Below are positions 26,101 through 34,213 of a stretch of DNA of 64,000 bases, one piece after another (the first letter of the stretch is position 1; the number at the start of each line of letters is the position of its first letter). The notes beneath the pieces are model-generated. The model was not told the origin of the DNA and made no database searches. It saw nothing but the letters and a program-made list of their open reading frames with translations. The DNA comes from Heligmosomoides polygyrus polygyrus (taxonomy: Eukaryota; Nematoda; Chromadorea; Rhabditida; Heligmosomidae). The position numbers and the translations under genes are program-made. The DNA lies in the NCBI GenBank assembly GCA_947396885.1, contig OX377205.1, forward strand, positions 75,860,969 through 75,924,968, given 5' to 3'.

Positions 26101-29100
26101 CTTAGTGCTGCCCTCTCCCAATTAGGATAGATCTGGGACATTCAATGACCGGTTAAGTGTCATGAGCGGCGAAATCTCTGGCATCTTACTCGTCAGCTAG
26201 GTTTATTGCGTTTAAAATAAAATTTCTTTCTATTAGGTTGTAACGAATTAAATGGCACTGGCTCATGCCATTTTTTGGCGCGTCTTTACGCGTTTGATCA
26301 AGAACAAACCGTAGCATGTGGCATATCGTTTAGAAGCGCAAACTTTGCTCTACCGGGGAGTACCAAATTTTCTATGTAAAAGTGGGAAAACTTTAGAGTT
26401 TTATTGACTTTTTTTGCAGATGGACAAAAGGGTAATCCGAGGCATCTACTTGTATGAATTCAAGCTGGGCACTACAGCTAAGGAGGCGGACGAGAAGATC
26501 AACGCCACATTCGTTCAAGGATGTTCCACAATTCGGACGGCGTATCGTTGGTATCAGAAGTTCTGGAATGGAGATGAGAGCTTGGAAGAACATGAAGGTC
26601 GTGGGAGGCATAGTGATGTTGATGAGGACAAGCTGAGAGATGTGGTAGAGGAGGATCCACACAAAGGTACCAGGGAGATAGCGAAGGTTCTTGGCGTCAG
26701 TCACAACACAGCTGTCCGGCATCTGAAGGAAATTGGAAAGACCAAAAAGCTGGAAAGATGGGTGCCTCACGAGCTGTCTGAGGAGCAAAGAGACCGACGA
26801 TATGAGATCTCGTCCGCACTGCTTCTACATAACGAAGCAGATCCATTCCTTGATCGCATCGTAACCTGTGACGAGAAATGGATAATGTACGACAACAGGC
26901 GACGATCGGCACAGTGGGTGGACAGCGATGAGAGCCCCAAGGTTTTTGCGAAGCCGGAATTGCACCAAAAGAAAGTAATGGTGACAGTATGGTGGTGTTC
27001 GCTGGGAATTATTCACCACAGCTTCCTCCCTCCCGGTGAATCCATCACGGCAGAGAAGTACTGCATTGAAATTGAAGAAAGGATGAAAAAGTTGAAGGAT
27101 ATCCGGCTGGCCTTGGTAAACCGAAGGCGAGTTCTCCTTCTGCACGACAATGCTCGCCCCCATGTAGCACGAATGACGTTGCAGAAATTGAATGAGCTGA
27201 GCATTGAAACTCTACCACATCCTCCGTTTTCTCCCGACCTCTCCCCGACAGACTACCGTTTCTTCAAGCATCTTGGCGACTTCTTGGTAGGGAAAATATT
27301 CAAATACCAACAGGATGCCGAAAGTGCCCTCGAAGATATCGTCAATTCCAGAACTTCTGATTTTTATGCTACTGGGATAAAAAAGCTTGTGTCACGTTGG
27401 CAACAATATGTAGAATCAGAAAGTTTTTATTTCGATTAATAAGCTTGCCTACAAGCCGAGATATTAACTGTTTAAATTTACAGTGGTTCAGTGCCATTTA
27501 TTTCGTTACAACCTAATATTTGCAGGTTGATTTTGCATAAACTTCAATTTGTTACATCAACAATGTTAGAAAGTCATCTTAGTAATGAAGCTAATACATT
27601 TTTTTATTGCTATAGGTTGCTGGGAAAGAGTCGCATGCTGCCTTGCGCGCTTCCTAAATTTATTAAGGGCAGCTTAGTTATTATTACCATTATGTACATA
27701 TATTTGTGAGGATTTAAATGAAGTAATACATGGAGTTTTGAGTCATTTTCGTTCCGTGTTTCGTATTCCTTTTCCGCCCATTTTTGAGTCCTTCCGTTCC
27801 ATATTCTGTGTTCCGCTTTTCTCGAAAAAATTTCCGCACTTCCCTGTCTGGCTTCACTTAAATCGTGAGGCACCGTGTTTTCGAGCTTTTTCACCCTTCC
27901 GAGGCGTTTCAAATAATCTGTAACAGCAGTTTACTGACCCCTAGATCTTCCGCAATTTTATGGATGGTCTGCGATAGATTGACTTCCACGAAGGCCTTCG
28001 AATCGTCATTGTGGATTGCTGTAGTTCTGTCGCTTCGCGGTGCATCTTCAAGGTTGAAATCTCCAGAACGAAATTTTTCGAGCCACCGTTTCACAGTCCT
28101 TTTCAAACAGTATTCGACTCCATGCATGCCTGTTTGTCGAGCTGCTTCGACGTCGGATGACCCAGTTTGAAATTTGAATAAAATACCGTTCGGAATTGCT
28201 CTTGGGACATACTTCAATAAGTCTTCGAATAAAAACAATTATTAAGGATGTGTGAAACACGGGCGCGTGTAGCGCAGTCGGAGGAAGAGCCGACTGTCGC
28301 GTGCACCCGATACCACGTTCCGGGTTCGGATTTCTCGCCCAGGACAACCAAGCCTTCCATCCCTCCGGGGTGGTGAATTGGTACCAGACTTGTCTGAGAA
28401 GGATAGAGCGCTGACTTGTTCATCGGCTGGCCACCTCAAGTCATTATATGGCCAAATACGCATTCAAATCGCCTCCACGATATCCCGTAGAAGTTGAATG
28501 CGTGGCGCATCCCAAAAGGGATTGAATGACGCCGTCCTTTATCCTTTATTTTATCTTTATGTGAAACACAAATTTTTCCGTCAGATAGAGCGAAGAATTC
28601 CGTGTTAGACGTTAAATAAAATAAGTTGAGTATTGATTCAGTAATAAACTAACGAAAAGTGGCAGCACAAAACCGCCAGAACTTTCGGCCAACCTGGGGC
28701 CGGATTCGTCAACGATTTACAGGAATTTAACAGAGAAAATTATGGCCGAAATCCCTCATAGCGCGGCTTATCAGGCGATATTGTGAGCGATAAGCAGTGT
28801 TATCTGAGTTTTCCGCTCTGAATTCCCTGTTAAAGTTATGTAAGTCGTTGATGAATCCGACCCCTGATGTCTAGCAGGTTACTGATCCTTTTGTGCCGGA
28901 CCGTCGGGAAAGTTTTTGCACCACTACAGCCGTTACTTATGGTAAGAAGGAATAACTGGTTCAATTCCGCAGTCTTGCTAATTCTCAAATTGACGTTGTT
29001 AACGTTTTCCGCCAGCTTTGAGTAACAATGATAGAGTAGTGTGTAAACTAACTGCACGTGTAGTACAATCAATCACACCAATGAGAAACTGAAATACCAC

Positions 29101-29758
29101 GATGACGTCGGGTAAGAGTGAATTAAGCACAACATGTGTTCTTTTCCTAGCTATCGCTCTATGAGAGGGAGTTTTTGTGTGCATATGATAAGAATTAAAG
29201 TCGACTTCTTTTGCAGTGTTCCACGAATCGTTCCATCACTATGAAGGAATCGTTGTAAGTGTTTAATTATAGGAGAGAAAGCGACCGAAACACGGCAAGT
29301 CGATGAGAACTGTGAAGCGAGGCCGACGATGAAATTCGATTTGCCGCTGAAAAAGGCAGCAGCCCCGAAGAAGGATCCGCCGGTCGATCGTCCCAAGAAA
29401 AAAGAGGGTTCGCAGCAGACAGTGCATTAGTTGACGTCGCTTCGTTTAAGCATAAGCTTCTATCAGGTTCTTTTCAGGTCAAGCCTCGCGACCGATCAAG
29501 AAGCCGTCTGAACGTCTTCTAGCTGCCGTGGCCGCAGCGACAGCGTCTAGTCGAGGTGCGTCAGCAGCGTCAGCTGACTTCGCTTCGAAGCAGTCCAAGA
29601 AGTACTCAGAGCGGAACCGTCGCAAAGGTGCGCTCCTCTTTGTCCTGTGGGATTGCCGTACTTTCTCTTTCATACAGATTGAAATTGTTATCTATCCGTA
29701 TTCAGATGAACAGACGAAGGACGACAAAGAGCCGGCTACACCGACGAGCACGAGTTGA
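17118..29758 (+). CDS. smg-4: UPF3/SMG-4 nonsense-mediated decay factor, 11 exons
   Basis: UPF3 bridges UPF2 and the exon-junction complex in nonsense-mediated mRNA decay. Exons: 17118-17165, 20453-20559, 21214-21320, 21374-21478, 21534-21644, 23152-23225, 23285-23445, 23519-23730, 29273-29407, 29478-29627, 29706-29758; all phases join. The N-terminal domain shows the UPF3 hallmarks KVVLRRLPRDMT, YSRCYFTF, WNGYRFIDSNG and then MVELTGNDRVPRKPR, followed by GTIENEVEYKQFM and the TPLTQYIIKEM segment, which aligns with human TPLLEYIKNR. The rest is basic and low complexity (ERRRAARSG, RRDRGKPKG, DLPLKKAAAPKK, KKYSERNRRK). I see no clear exon-junction-binding motif at the C-terminus. The start codon is the only ATG fitting the KGTK|VVL junction. 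Introns 1 and 8 carry most of the transposons; intron 8 is 5.5 kb and holds an intact mariner. Confidence 0.93.
17341..17613 (-). mobile_element. tRNA-derived SINE, family 1, copy 2
   Basis: Read on the minus strand it matches the copy at 28261-28559 along most of its length, including TGTCGCGTG, CCAACCAAG, TTCCAT(C/T)CCTCCGGG, CAAGTCATTATATGGCC and the CCTTTATCCTTTAT tail. The A box has decayed in this copy. It lies in smg-4 intron 1, antisense. Confidence 0.75.
18066..18120 (+). ncRNA. Hammerhead-ribozyme-like motif
   Basis: CTGAAGA (18077-18083), a GGCG/CGCC hairpin, GAAA (18097-18100), and a minimal C-GTTA-G loop followed by the trinucleotide GTC. This is the order of a type I hammerhead core with very short stem III, as reported for Penelope-like elements. 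Stem I (GAC before, GTC after) needs one bulged T, so activity is doubtful. AATAAA follows closely. Confidence 0.4.
18176..18407. repeat. Perfect palindrome, 114-bp arms, 4-nt loop (foldback MITE)
   Basis: The arm starting ACGGTAGGTCGGAACGG returns exactly inverted and ends CCGTTCCGACCTACCGT; the loop is TTCC. The symmetry also gives near-identical ORFs on both strands, which are not genes. Diverged arms of the same family lie at 54956-55075 and 55478-55600. Confidence 0.9.
18425..18640 (-). mobile_element. LINE 3'-end fragment
   Basis: On the minus strand it matches 22430-22634: ...CTCAAAATGTG..., TTGATTGAG..., then CATGAATAAATAAGTAAA as tail. Only 3' noncoding sequence remains. It abuts the palindrome in smg-4 intron 1. 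Confidence 0.6.
18739..18905. mobile_element. GGGGCCGGATTCAT-type MITE
   Basis: Starts CGGCCGGGTTCATCAATG and ends CGTTTATGAATCCGGCC. The interior is a foldback (AACAGAGAAATTACAGCC against GGCTGTATTTTCTCTGTT). Same family as 28696-28865 and 59050-59199. Confidence 0.75.
18906..20452 (+). other. smg-4 intron 1, distal part, unassigned
   Basis: Minus-strand frames at 18947-19254 have no family match I recognise. No strong repeat was found elsewhere. The acceptor at 20451-20452 (ATTTTCAG) precedes the VVLRRLP exon. Confidence 0.5.
21667..21858. repeat. Compound inverted and direct repeat
   Basis: A 23-nt block (AAAATTCACATAAAACG core, 21667-21689) recurs inverted at 21798-21820. A roughly 30-nt block (TTCGGCATTTGGATATCAAA core) recurs in direct orientation at about 21700 and 21828. 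It begins 22 nt after smg-4 exon 5, within intron 5. Confidence 0.65.
22330..22634 (+). mobile_element. LINE 3'-end fragment with (AAAT)n tail
   Basis: Plus-oriented relative of 18425-18640, ending CACGTCATGAATAAATAAAT and a run of AAAT units to 22634. Noncoding. In smg-4 intron 5. Confidence 0.6.
23945..24981. mobile_element. Mariner-type full-length foldback MITE (1,037 bp)
   Basis: Ends TTAGGTTGTCCCATAAGTC and its inverse (…CTTTTGGGACAGCCTAA), flanked by TA on both sides. The two halves are inverse copies over about 500 bp each, meeting near 24470. No transposase is encoded; the TTAGG start and TA target fit mobilisation by a mariner. In smg-4 intron 8. Confidence 0.85.
25150..25760 (-). 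pseudogene. Decayed mariner transposase, catalytic half
   Basis: Minus-strand remnant with ILLCDNALPH (second catalytic Asp retained) and YSQDHAPTEYPLFKH, where the expected third Asp of the APSDY motif is Glu. A frame disruption separates the upstream WWTAAGVIHYSS-like part near 25600. It lies between a MITE and another MITE in smg-4 intron 8. Confidence 0.75.
25944..26139. mobile_element. TTGGATCTATCCTAGT-ended MITE, copy 1
   Basis: Left end TTGGATCTATCCTAGTCGG, right end CCAATTAGGATAGATCTGGG (near-perfect inverse). A second copy is at 61383-61585. Confidence 0.65.
26233..27516 (+). mobile_element. Complete mariner transposon (bandit-like size)
   Basis: 1,284 bp, flanked by TA (26231-26232 and 27517-27518). 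Terminal inverted repeats start TTAGGTTGTAACGAA and match over 28 bp with one mismatch (ending TAAATGGCACTG). It holds one uninterrupted transposase frame. Size and layout resemble the hookworm 'bandit' mariner as I recall it; identity is unverified. Inserted in smg-4 intron 8 in the gene's own orientation. Confidence 0.92.
26414..27439 (+). CDS. Mariner transposase, intact, 341 aa
   Basis: Cut-and-paste transposase of the IS630/Tc1/mariner superfamily. The N-terminal paired helix-turn-helix part includes AYRWYQKFWNGDESLEEHEGR-like spacing and the DNA-binding linker LERWVPHELSEEQ (WVPHEL is the mariner signature). The catalytic triad is complete: Asp in VTCDEKW, Asp in LLLHDNARPHV, Asp in SPTDYRFFKH, with 34 residues between the second and third, i.e. 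DD34D. The length matches full mariner transposases. No stop or frameshift. The first ATG lies 181 bp inside the left end, normal for the family. It may still be active, or the copy may be recent. Confidence 0.95.
   Translation: MQMDKRVIRGIYLYEFKLGTTAKEADEKINATFVQGCSTIRTAYRWYQKFWNGDESLEEHEGRGRHSDVDEDKLRDVVEEDPHKGTREIAKVLGVSHNTAVRHLKEIGKTKKLERWVPHELSEEQRDRRYEISSALLLHNEADPFLDRIVTCDEKWIMYDNRRRSAQWVDSDESPKVFAKPELHQKKVMVTVWWCSLGIIHHSFLPPGESITAEKYCIEIEERMKKLKDIRLALVNRRRVLLLHDNARPHVARMTLQKLNELSIETLPHPPFSPDLSPTDYRFFKHLGDFLVGKIFKYQQDAESALEDIVNSRTSDFYATGIKKLVSRWQQYVESESFYFD
27700..28695 (-). pseudogene. Decayed mariner, 5' half, interrupted by a SINE
   Basis: Minus-strand frames hold an N-terminal mariner region (FEDLLKYV, then VKRWLEKFRSGDFNLED and a KKLENTVPHDLSE linker). 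The element end (CAGGTTGGCCGAAAGTTCTG on the minus strand) is at about 28695, the same end family as the copy ending at 47731. The catalytic half is missing. A 299-bp SINE sits inside at 28261-28559. Confidence 0.7.
28261..28559 (+). mobile_element. tRNA-derived SINE, family 1, with target-site duplication
   Basis: Flanked by a perfect 10-bp direct repeat TGTGAAACAC (28251-28260 and 28560-28569). The head has a consensus pol III A box TAGCGCAGTCGG (28270-28281) and a near-consensus B box GGTTCGGATTT (28323-28333). A tRNA-unrelated body follows, then a T-rich tail with CCTTTATCCTTTATTTTATC. Inserted into a mariner remnant, so it is younger than that remnant. Confidence 0.88.
28696..28865. mobile_element. 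GGGGCCGGATTCAT-type MITE
   Basis: Ends GGGGCCGGATTCGTCAACG and CGTTGATGAATCCGACCCC, with a foldback interior (GGCCGAAATCCC... against an imperfect inverse). It lies directly against the outer end of the mariner remnant. Confidence 0.8.
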
Positions 29759-30221
29759 CCACGAGCACTCTTGCGAAGGACATGGTGGCACACAGATGGC
29801 AGATGATATTCTCGCCCGGTGGTTCTGCGCTGGCGTGGCGACGCTCGCGTTTTGGCAAACCCCTCGATCTGGTCGTTCATTGTCCCGTTTCAGAAAAAAA
29901 TGCATTTGGTCGAAACACGCTAAGAAAATCGAACACCACAATGGGTTCTCCGGGGATGATTTTCCGTACACTCCTTGCCTTAGCATCTTTTCACTGGCCT
30001 TAACACTTCAGGTGCTTGCAGTTTAACCCAGAAGTTCCCATCGTTTCTCACTTTTCCTTCGAATACAAGTTTTCATTGTGGTTTCGTATGCATCTTGTGT
30101 AAAGTGTACTATCATTTTCACATCATCGTACAGCCTTTGTTTGATCTTTTCCTATCAGAAAGTGTCATACCTTCAGAATGAACCAGTTGAACGTCTTGGT
30201 TGACTGCTGTCGAGTCTTAGG

Positions 30222-30421
30222 NNNNNNNNNNNNNNNNNNNNNNNNNNNNNNNNNNNNNNNNNNNNNNNNNNNNNNNNNNNNNNNNNNNNNNNNNNNNNNN
30301 NNNNNNNNNNNNNNNNNNNNNNNNNNNNNNNNNNNNNNNNNNNNNNNNNNNNNNNNNNNNNNNNNNNNNNNNNNNNNNNNNNNNNNNNNNNNNNNNNNNN
30401 NNNNNNNNNNNNNNNNNNNNN
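30222..30421. other. Assembly gap, 200 N
   Basis: A run of exactly 200 undetermined bases, probably a scaffolding gap of nominal length. Confidence 1.
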
Positions 30422-32158
30422 AAAAGAGGTTTATGCAGTTACAAGAGCTTTAGAATCCGTGAGTGCAGCAACACACACTATGTAGACGTCGCGCTTGTCA
30501 CAGCAGTCGCCGCGGCCGCCCGCGCTTTTGTATGTTCAGCTTGCTCCCCATAAACCTGCAGCCGGAAGGATGGATTTGCGCCACTTGACAAAAGACCCGT
30601 AACCTCTAGAGGTCGACCACTTGACAGATTACCTGAAAATCGCCCGATTCAAATATTTTCGCGGTGGTACCACTCGACCGCGAAGGCGCGAACCCAGCCT
30701 GCGGGTGCTCCTGCTTTTAGGAGACATAGCTGTTTTCCACTTTCTGCTTATTTTCCGTTTCGCGTTATGAGGCCAATGAGCTGAAATCGATACAACCGCT
30801 GATGACAAGGAACACTGCATGTCCTTTTGTGAACATCAAGAAACGGCTCTGAGTGGACTTTTGCCTACATCCAGGTTGAATGAGGTTATCTAGCCAGACC
30901 AACATGTTCTCCTCTTCTTCGACTGGCACATCCTTTTGCAATGCCTTTGTAATATATTACATCTTTCTCTTTACTTTAAAAGCCTATCAGATTTTTATTA
31001 ATCTCCATCACACAATTTTTCTTTTTCATAATAGCTATTTGATGCGGAAAACTCATCCAAATGGATCTAGTGCTGCTTTTAAAACAGGAAAATGGGATAC
31101 TAACGTCGTTCAGTGACAAAATCTGCCAATGAGGACGAAGAGAAAATGTCTGGCCTTATGACATCACTAATCGAGATTGCACACGCTTCAGTGCTGTCCT
31201 AGCTTGAGGTGACCGCATCTTATCGTCACATTACATTCAGTGGTTTCCACCTTCGTGAAACGGAATGCTTAATTACAGGTTCAGAAATTAGTTCAGCAAA
31301 GGGGTTGACCACACCAGTGCGGTGTAAAAATCTTAAGTTAGTGCAACATCAAATGTGTTTTAGGACTGCCTCAAGCGCAAATAGGGTCCAGGTGGGTCAA
31401 CCCTAGTCAGAGGTTGTACGCCTTTGTAATATGTGTATGTACAGTTACATCATAAATAACCTACCTCAGATCATTTGTTGCCTTAGCCTGACCTCCTAGG
31501 TGGGCTTTTACTGGTACTTAACGTACCCTTCCTCGCTCTGCACTTTCCCCGGGCTCGGGCTACGCAGCGACCGCTGCATGGTAGTCGTCCTCACTGCTAA
31601 GTGAGATTGGTCCTTGAGGATTAGGTAAGCACCCAGTTGAGTTGGTCTCCACCTGGTGGTCTACCCCTGCTCCTCCCTTGTCCCATCCGCCCCTAGTTGC
31701 GTGAGTGGAGCCCAAAGGGAATCAAGAGCGAGTCACTCGGGTGGTACCCAGACCTCAGTGTTCGGACGGGCCCTGATTGCAATTCTCACATACTAGCCAA
31801 ACTTTGGTGGTGGCAGTTGATCCTTGTTGAGTGCAATTAACCCATTTGAGATACCTAATTCATTTGAGGCCACTAGCATTTGCTCCTTTTGAAACCATTT
31901 TGATTACTTCCTCATTTATTGTCGCGTTCGTTTCGAAGTCGTTGTTTCGCTGTTCCGTATTTGTGTTTGTTCTTAAGTTTATCATAAACTTTATAAAACT
32001 AAACGGTGTAACTACCGTCTGACATACGGTTCAGCCGTCGGATTCCTAGAGGGGAGATAAAAGAAACGCTAGGGGACCTTAGGTGACCTTCTCTGAGTTG
32101 TCAAGTCGGATTAGGTACCGGTAGCTTCAGAATAGTTTACTTAACGAAGAAGAGCATA
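30422..32158. other. Intergenic, nothing assigned
   Basis: No gene or confident repeat to about 31400. The part from about 31430 to 32158 is probably the 5' noncoding leader of the retroelement that follows; a GGTGGCAGTTGATCC stretch at about 31808 could be a primer-binding site, but the matching LTR was not found. Confidence 0.4.
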
Positions 32159-33383
32159 ATGTCGGTAGACCTGCACGGTTTAAGTGCTTCTAGAAGCCCT
32201 TCTGCCTGTTCGCCTAGCGACGGCGCAGAAGGACACCGACTAAGTTCTCCGGGTGGAGAAGCGGGAAGGCCGGATGGCAAGGATAACCTTGCACTCACCT
32301 GCGGACTGAGTCGGGAGTTGACAAGTATTTCGTCATCATCCATACTTCCTCCCGCAACTCAATCAAAGTCCGCCCAACTTGACATGGGGGCCAATCCGAC
32401 CCTCAGGTAACTTGACATGGGGGCCAAGCCGACCCTCAGGTAATCTGACAGGTAACTTGACATGGGGCCAATCCGACCCTCAGGTAATCTGACAGGTAAC
32501 TTGACGGGTAGCGTGACACGCACCGGAACACGACTTCAACAAGACATGTTTCAGGATATGAACTACCAAAACTGGGATTCACAAGTGCTGCAAACAGCCG
32601 TGCAGCTGGCACAAAAAGCCCTGCAGGATGCGCTTAAGCCGGCTGGCTTAGAGATACCTCATCGAGCACCAGAGGCGCACAGGAACTGGGGAGTAGTACC
32701 AGACCAAGTGCAGTCGGCTCCACATGAGATGAACTCAGCAGCAGCCTTGATCCAAAACAGTCACAACATGCGACGCAGCGTTAATTGCACATTTTTGCCA
32801 CCTTTCGCAACGCAAACGCCAGAGCGTATTAGAGGAAATTCAAAAAGCGGCCGATGCGGCCAAGAACGCGCTTTTTCAGTCGGGCGAAGACCCGCTGTTA
32901 GTGGCGAGGATGACGCAGATCTCGGGAATGTCCGGCCAGGACTTGTGTCAAAAACTTCCTGCGCTGTTAGAAAGTGGCTTGCGCCTTGACGTCATTGCTT
33001 GTGCGTTGCACTGCGATACCGACCATATCCTAGCTACCATAGCAGAGAGGGAGGCGGTCATCGCACAGCTTCAGCGCCAAGTAGCGACGTTGCGGACGCA
33101 GCCGGGTGGGCATCAAGACCGAGTGAAACATGGGGAGCCAGTCAGGCCTGTAGCATCGCCGCCAATCCCTCTCCCGGGTAAGTCCAGAACCAAGACACGG
33201 AGTTCGGACCCCAACGCATGTGATACATCCATGCAGTCCCGTGGATTGAGCCGGTCGCGGCCGATTGACAGAGAAGATGCCACCAAGACATTCCGCCATC
33301 GTCAGAGATCGGGATCGTCATTGCGGACATTGTCAGAGACTATTCTCGATGTCGAACGACGGGTAACTCCGCTGAGAATCTAA
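32159..33383 (+). pseudogene. Retroelement gag, N-terminal part, broken by stops and a frameshift
   Basis: The reading frame starts at ATG 32159 (MSVDLHGLSASRS) and meets TAA stops inside a tandem repeat at 32377-32512. The same frame reopens at 32462, then the coding sense passes to another frame near 32820: EEIQKAADAAKNALFQ, a coiled-coil-like AEREAVIAQLQRQVATL, ending 33383. This pattern fits a decayed gag N-terminus upstream of the better preserved gag core at 33467. No recognised zinc knuckle. Confidence 0.55.
32377..32512 (+). repeat. Tandem repeat in the gag region
   Basis: About three units of CTTGACATGGGGGCCAATCC followed by GACCCTCAGGTAA, with a TCTGACAGGTAA spacer in later units; unit lengths about 33, 45 and 44. 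The third has one G fewer, changing the frame. Confidence 0.85.
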
Positions 33384-33385
33384 GC

Positions 33386-34141
33386 GTCCAGTCATATACT
33401 GACAATAAGAGTACCTGTAGTAATTGTTCGCCGAGGAAAGACGATGTCCTATGCGCATTAAAAGAGGTGCTCAAAACCCAGTCGGTAGCCGACGTAGGTG
33501 TTTATGATGGGTCTTCATCCTTCGACGACTTCATTCGTCGGTTAGAAGTGAAATACCCGGGAACCCTATGGAGTGACGAAGACAGGAACAAGATTTTGTT
33601 GACGCACTTAGGAGGAACGATTAGAGCCCTAATCGATACGTCGCCGGAGATTGGCCGCAATGCTTCGTATCAGTCGGTCGTGAAATTCCTCCGGGAGGCC
33701 CGTCGAACCCCAGGTGAACGTCTGCAAGCCGAAATGGACTGGAAGAATCTCCGGATTATGGACGACGAATCCGTAGCGGACTTTGTGTGTCGCATGAGGC
33801 AGATTGCGAAGCGCATGGTGCCGGAGCAGGCAACGAACTTCCAGCTTGGAAGCAAACTGTATGAGTGCCTAGCCCATTGGAAGGACTCGTACTACATGCT
33901 CGCTGCACTTGAAGCCCCGGAGGGCCAAGTGTTTCAAGAAGTCCGAACTGTAGCTTTACGGCTCGAGCGGGTACGCATAGCCCAGGAAACGATCCAGTCA
34001 CCCACGGAAAATCGTCGGCAAGCCGGTGTACCCTCCACGGCATATGAAGCTTCTTCAGGGGATAGCTCCACTAGTAGTCCTCCACCAAGTACAACCGGAT
34101 GGTCGAGCAGAAGCCGGAATGGCCATAGACGCAACAGATGA
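33386..34141 (+). CDS. Retrotransposon gag core (capsid-like)
   Basis: The open frame extends upstream of ATG 33467 and overlaps the preceding gag frame. The 224-residue segment from the ATG has the layout of LTR-retrotransposon gag/capsid domains: SSFDDFIRRLEVKYPG near the start, ILLTHLGGTIRALIDT, ASYQSVVKFLREARR, then DDESVADFVCRMRQIAKRM and an Arg/Ser tail. It ends in UGA at 34139-34141, and the next ORF continues in the same frame. A Gypsy-type origin is likeliest; I did not identify the exact family. Confidence 0.7.
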   Translation, partial: VQSYTDNKSTCSNCSPRKDDVLCALKEVLKTQSVADVGVYDGSSSFDDFIRRLEVKYPGTLWSDEDRNKILLTHLGGTIRALIDTSPEIGRNASYQSVVKFLREARRTPGERLQAEMDWKNLRIMDDESVADFVCRMRQIAKRMVPEQATNFQLGSKLYECLAHWKDSYYMLAALEAPEGQVFQEVRTVALRLERVRIAQETIQSPTENRRQAGVPSTAYEASSGDSSTSSPPPSTTGWSSRSRNGHRRNR

Positions 34142-34213
34142 CGTCACAAGCCTCAGCCTACTAGACCCAGTAATGGACAGGCAACACAACTGGGAGGCAT
34201 TAGGCCACTAAAT

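Noticed and set aside
28261..28340. A functional tRNA gene
   Set aside because: A and B boxes are present but no proper acceptor stem or full cloverleaf; it has a SINE body, other copies and a target duplication.
30178..30453. ORF spanning the N run
   Set aside because: Most of it is undetermined sequence; the few flanking residues have no support.
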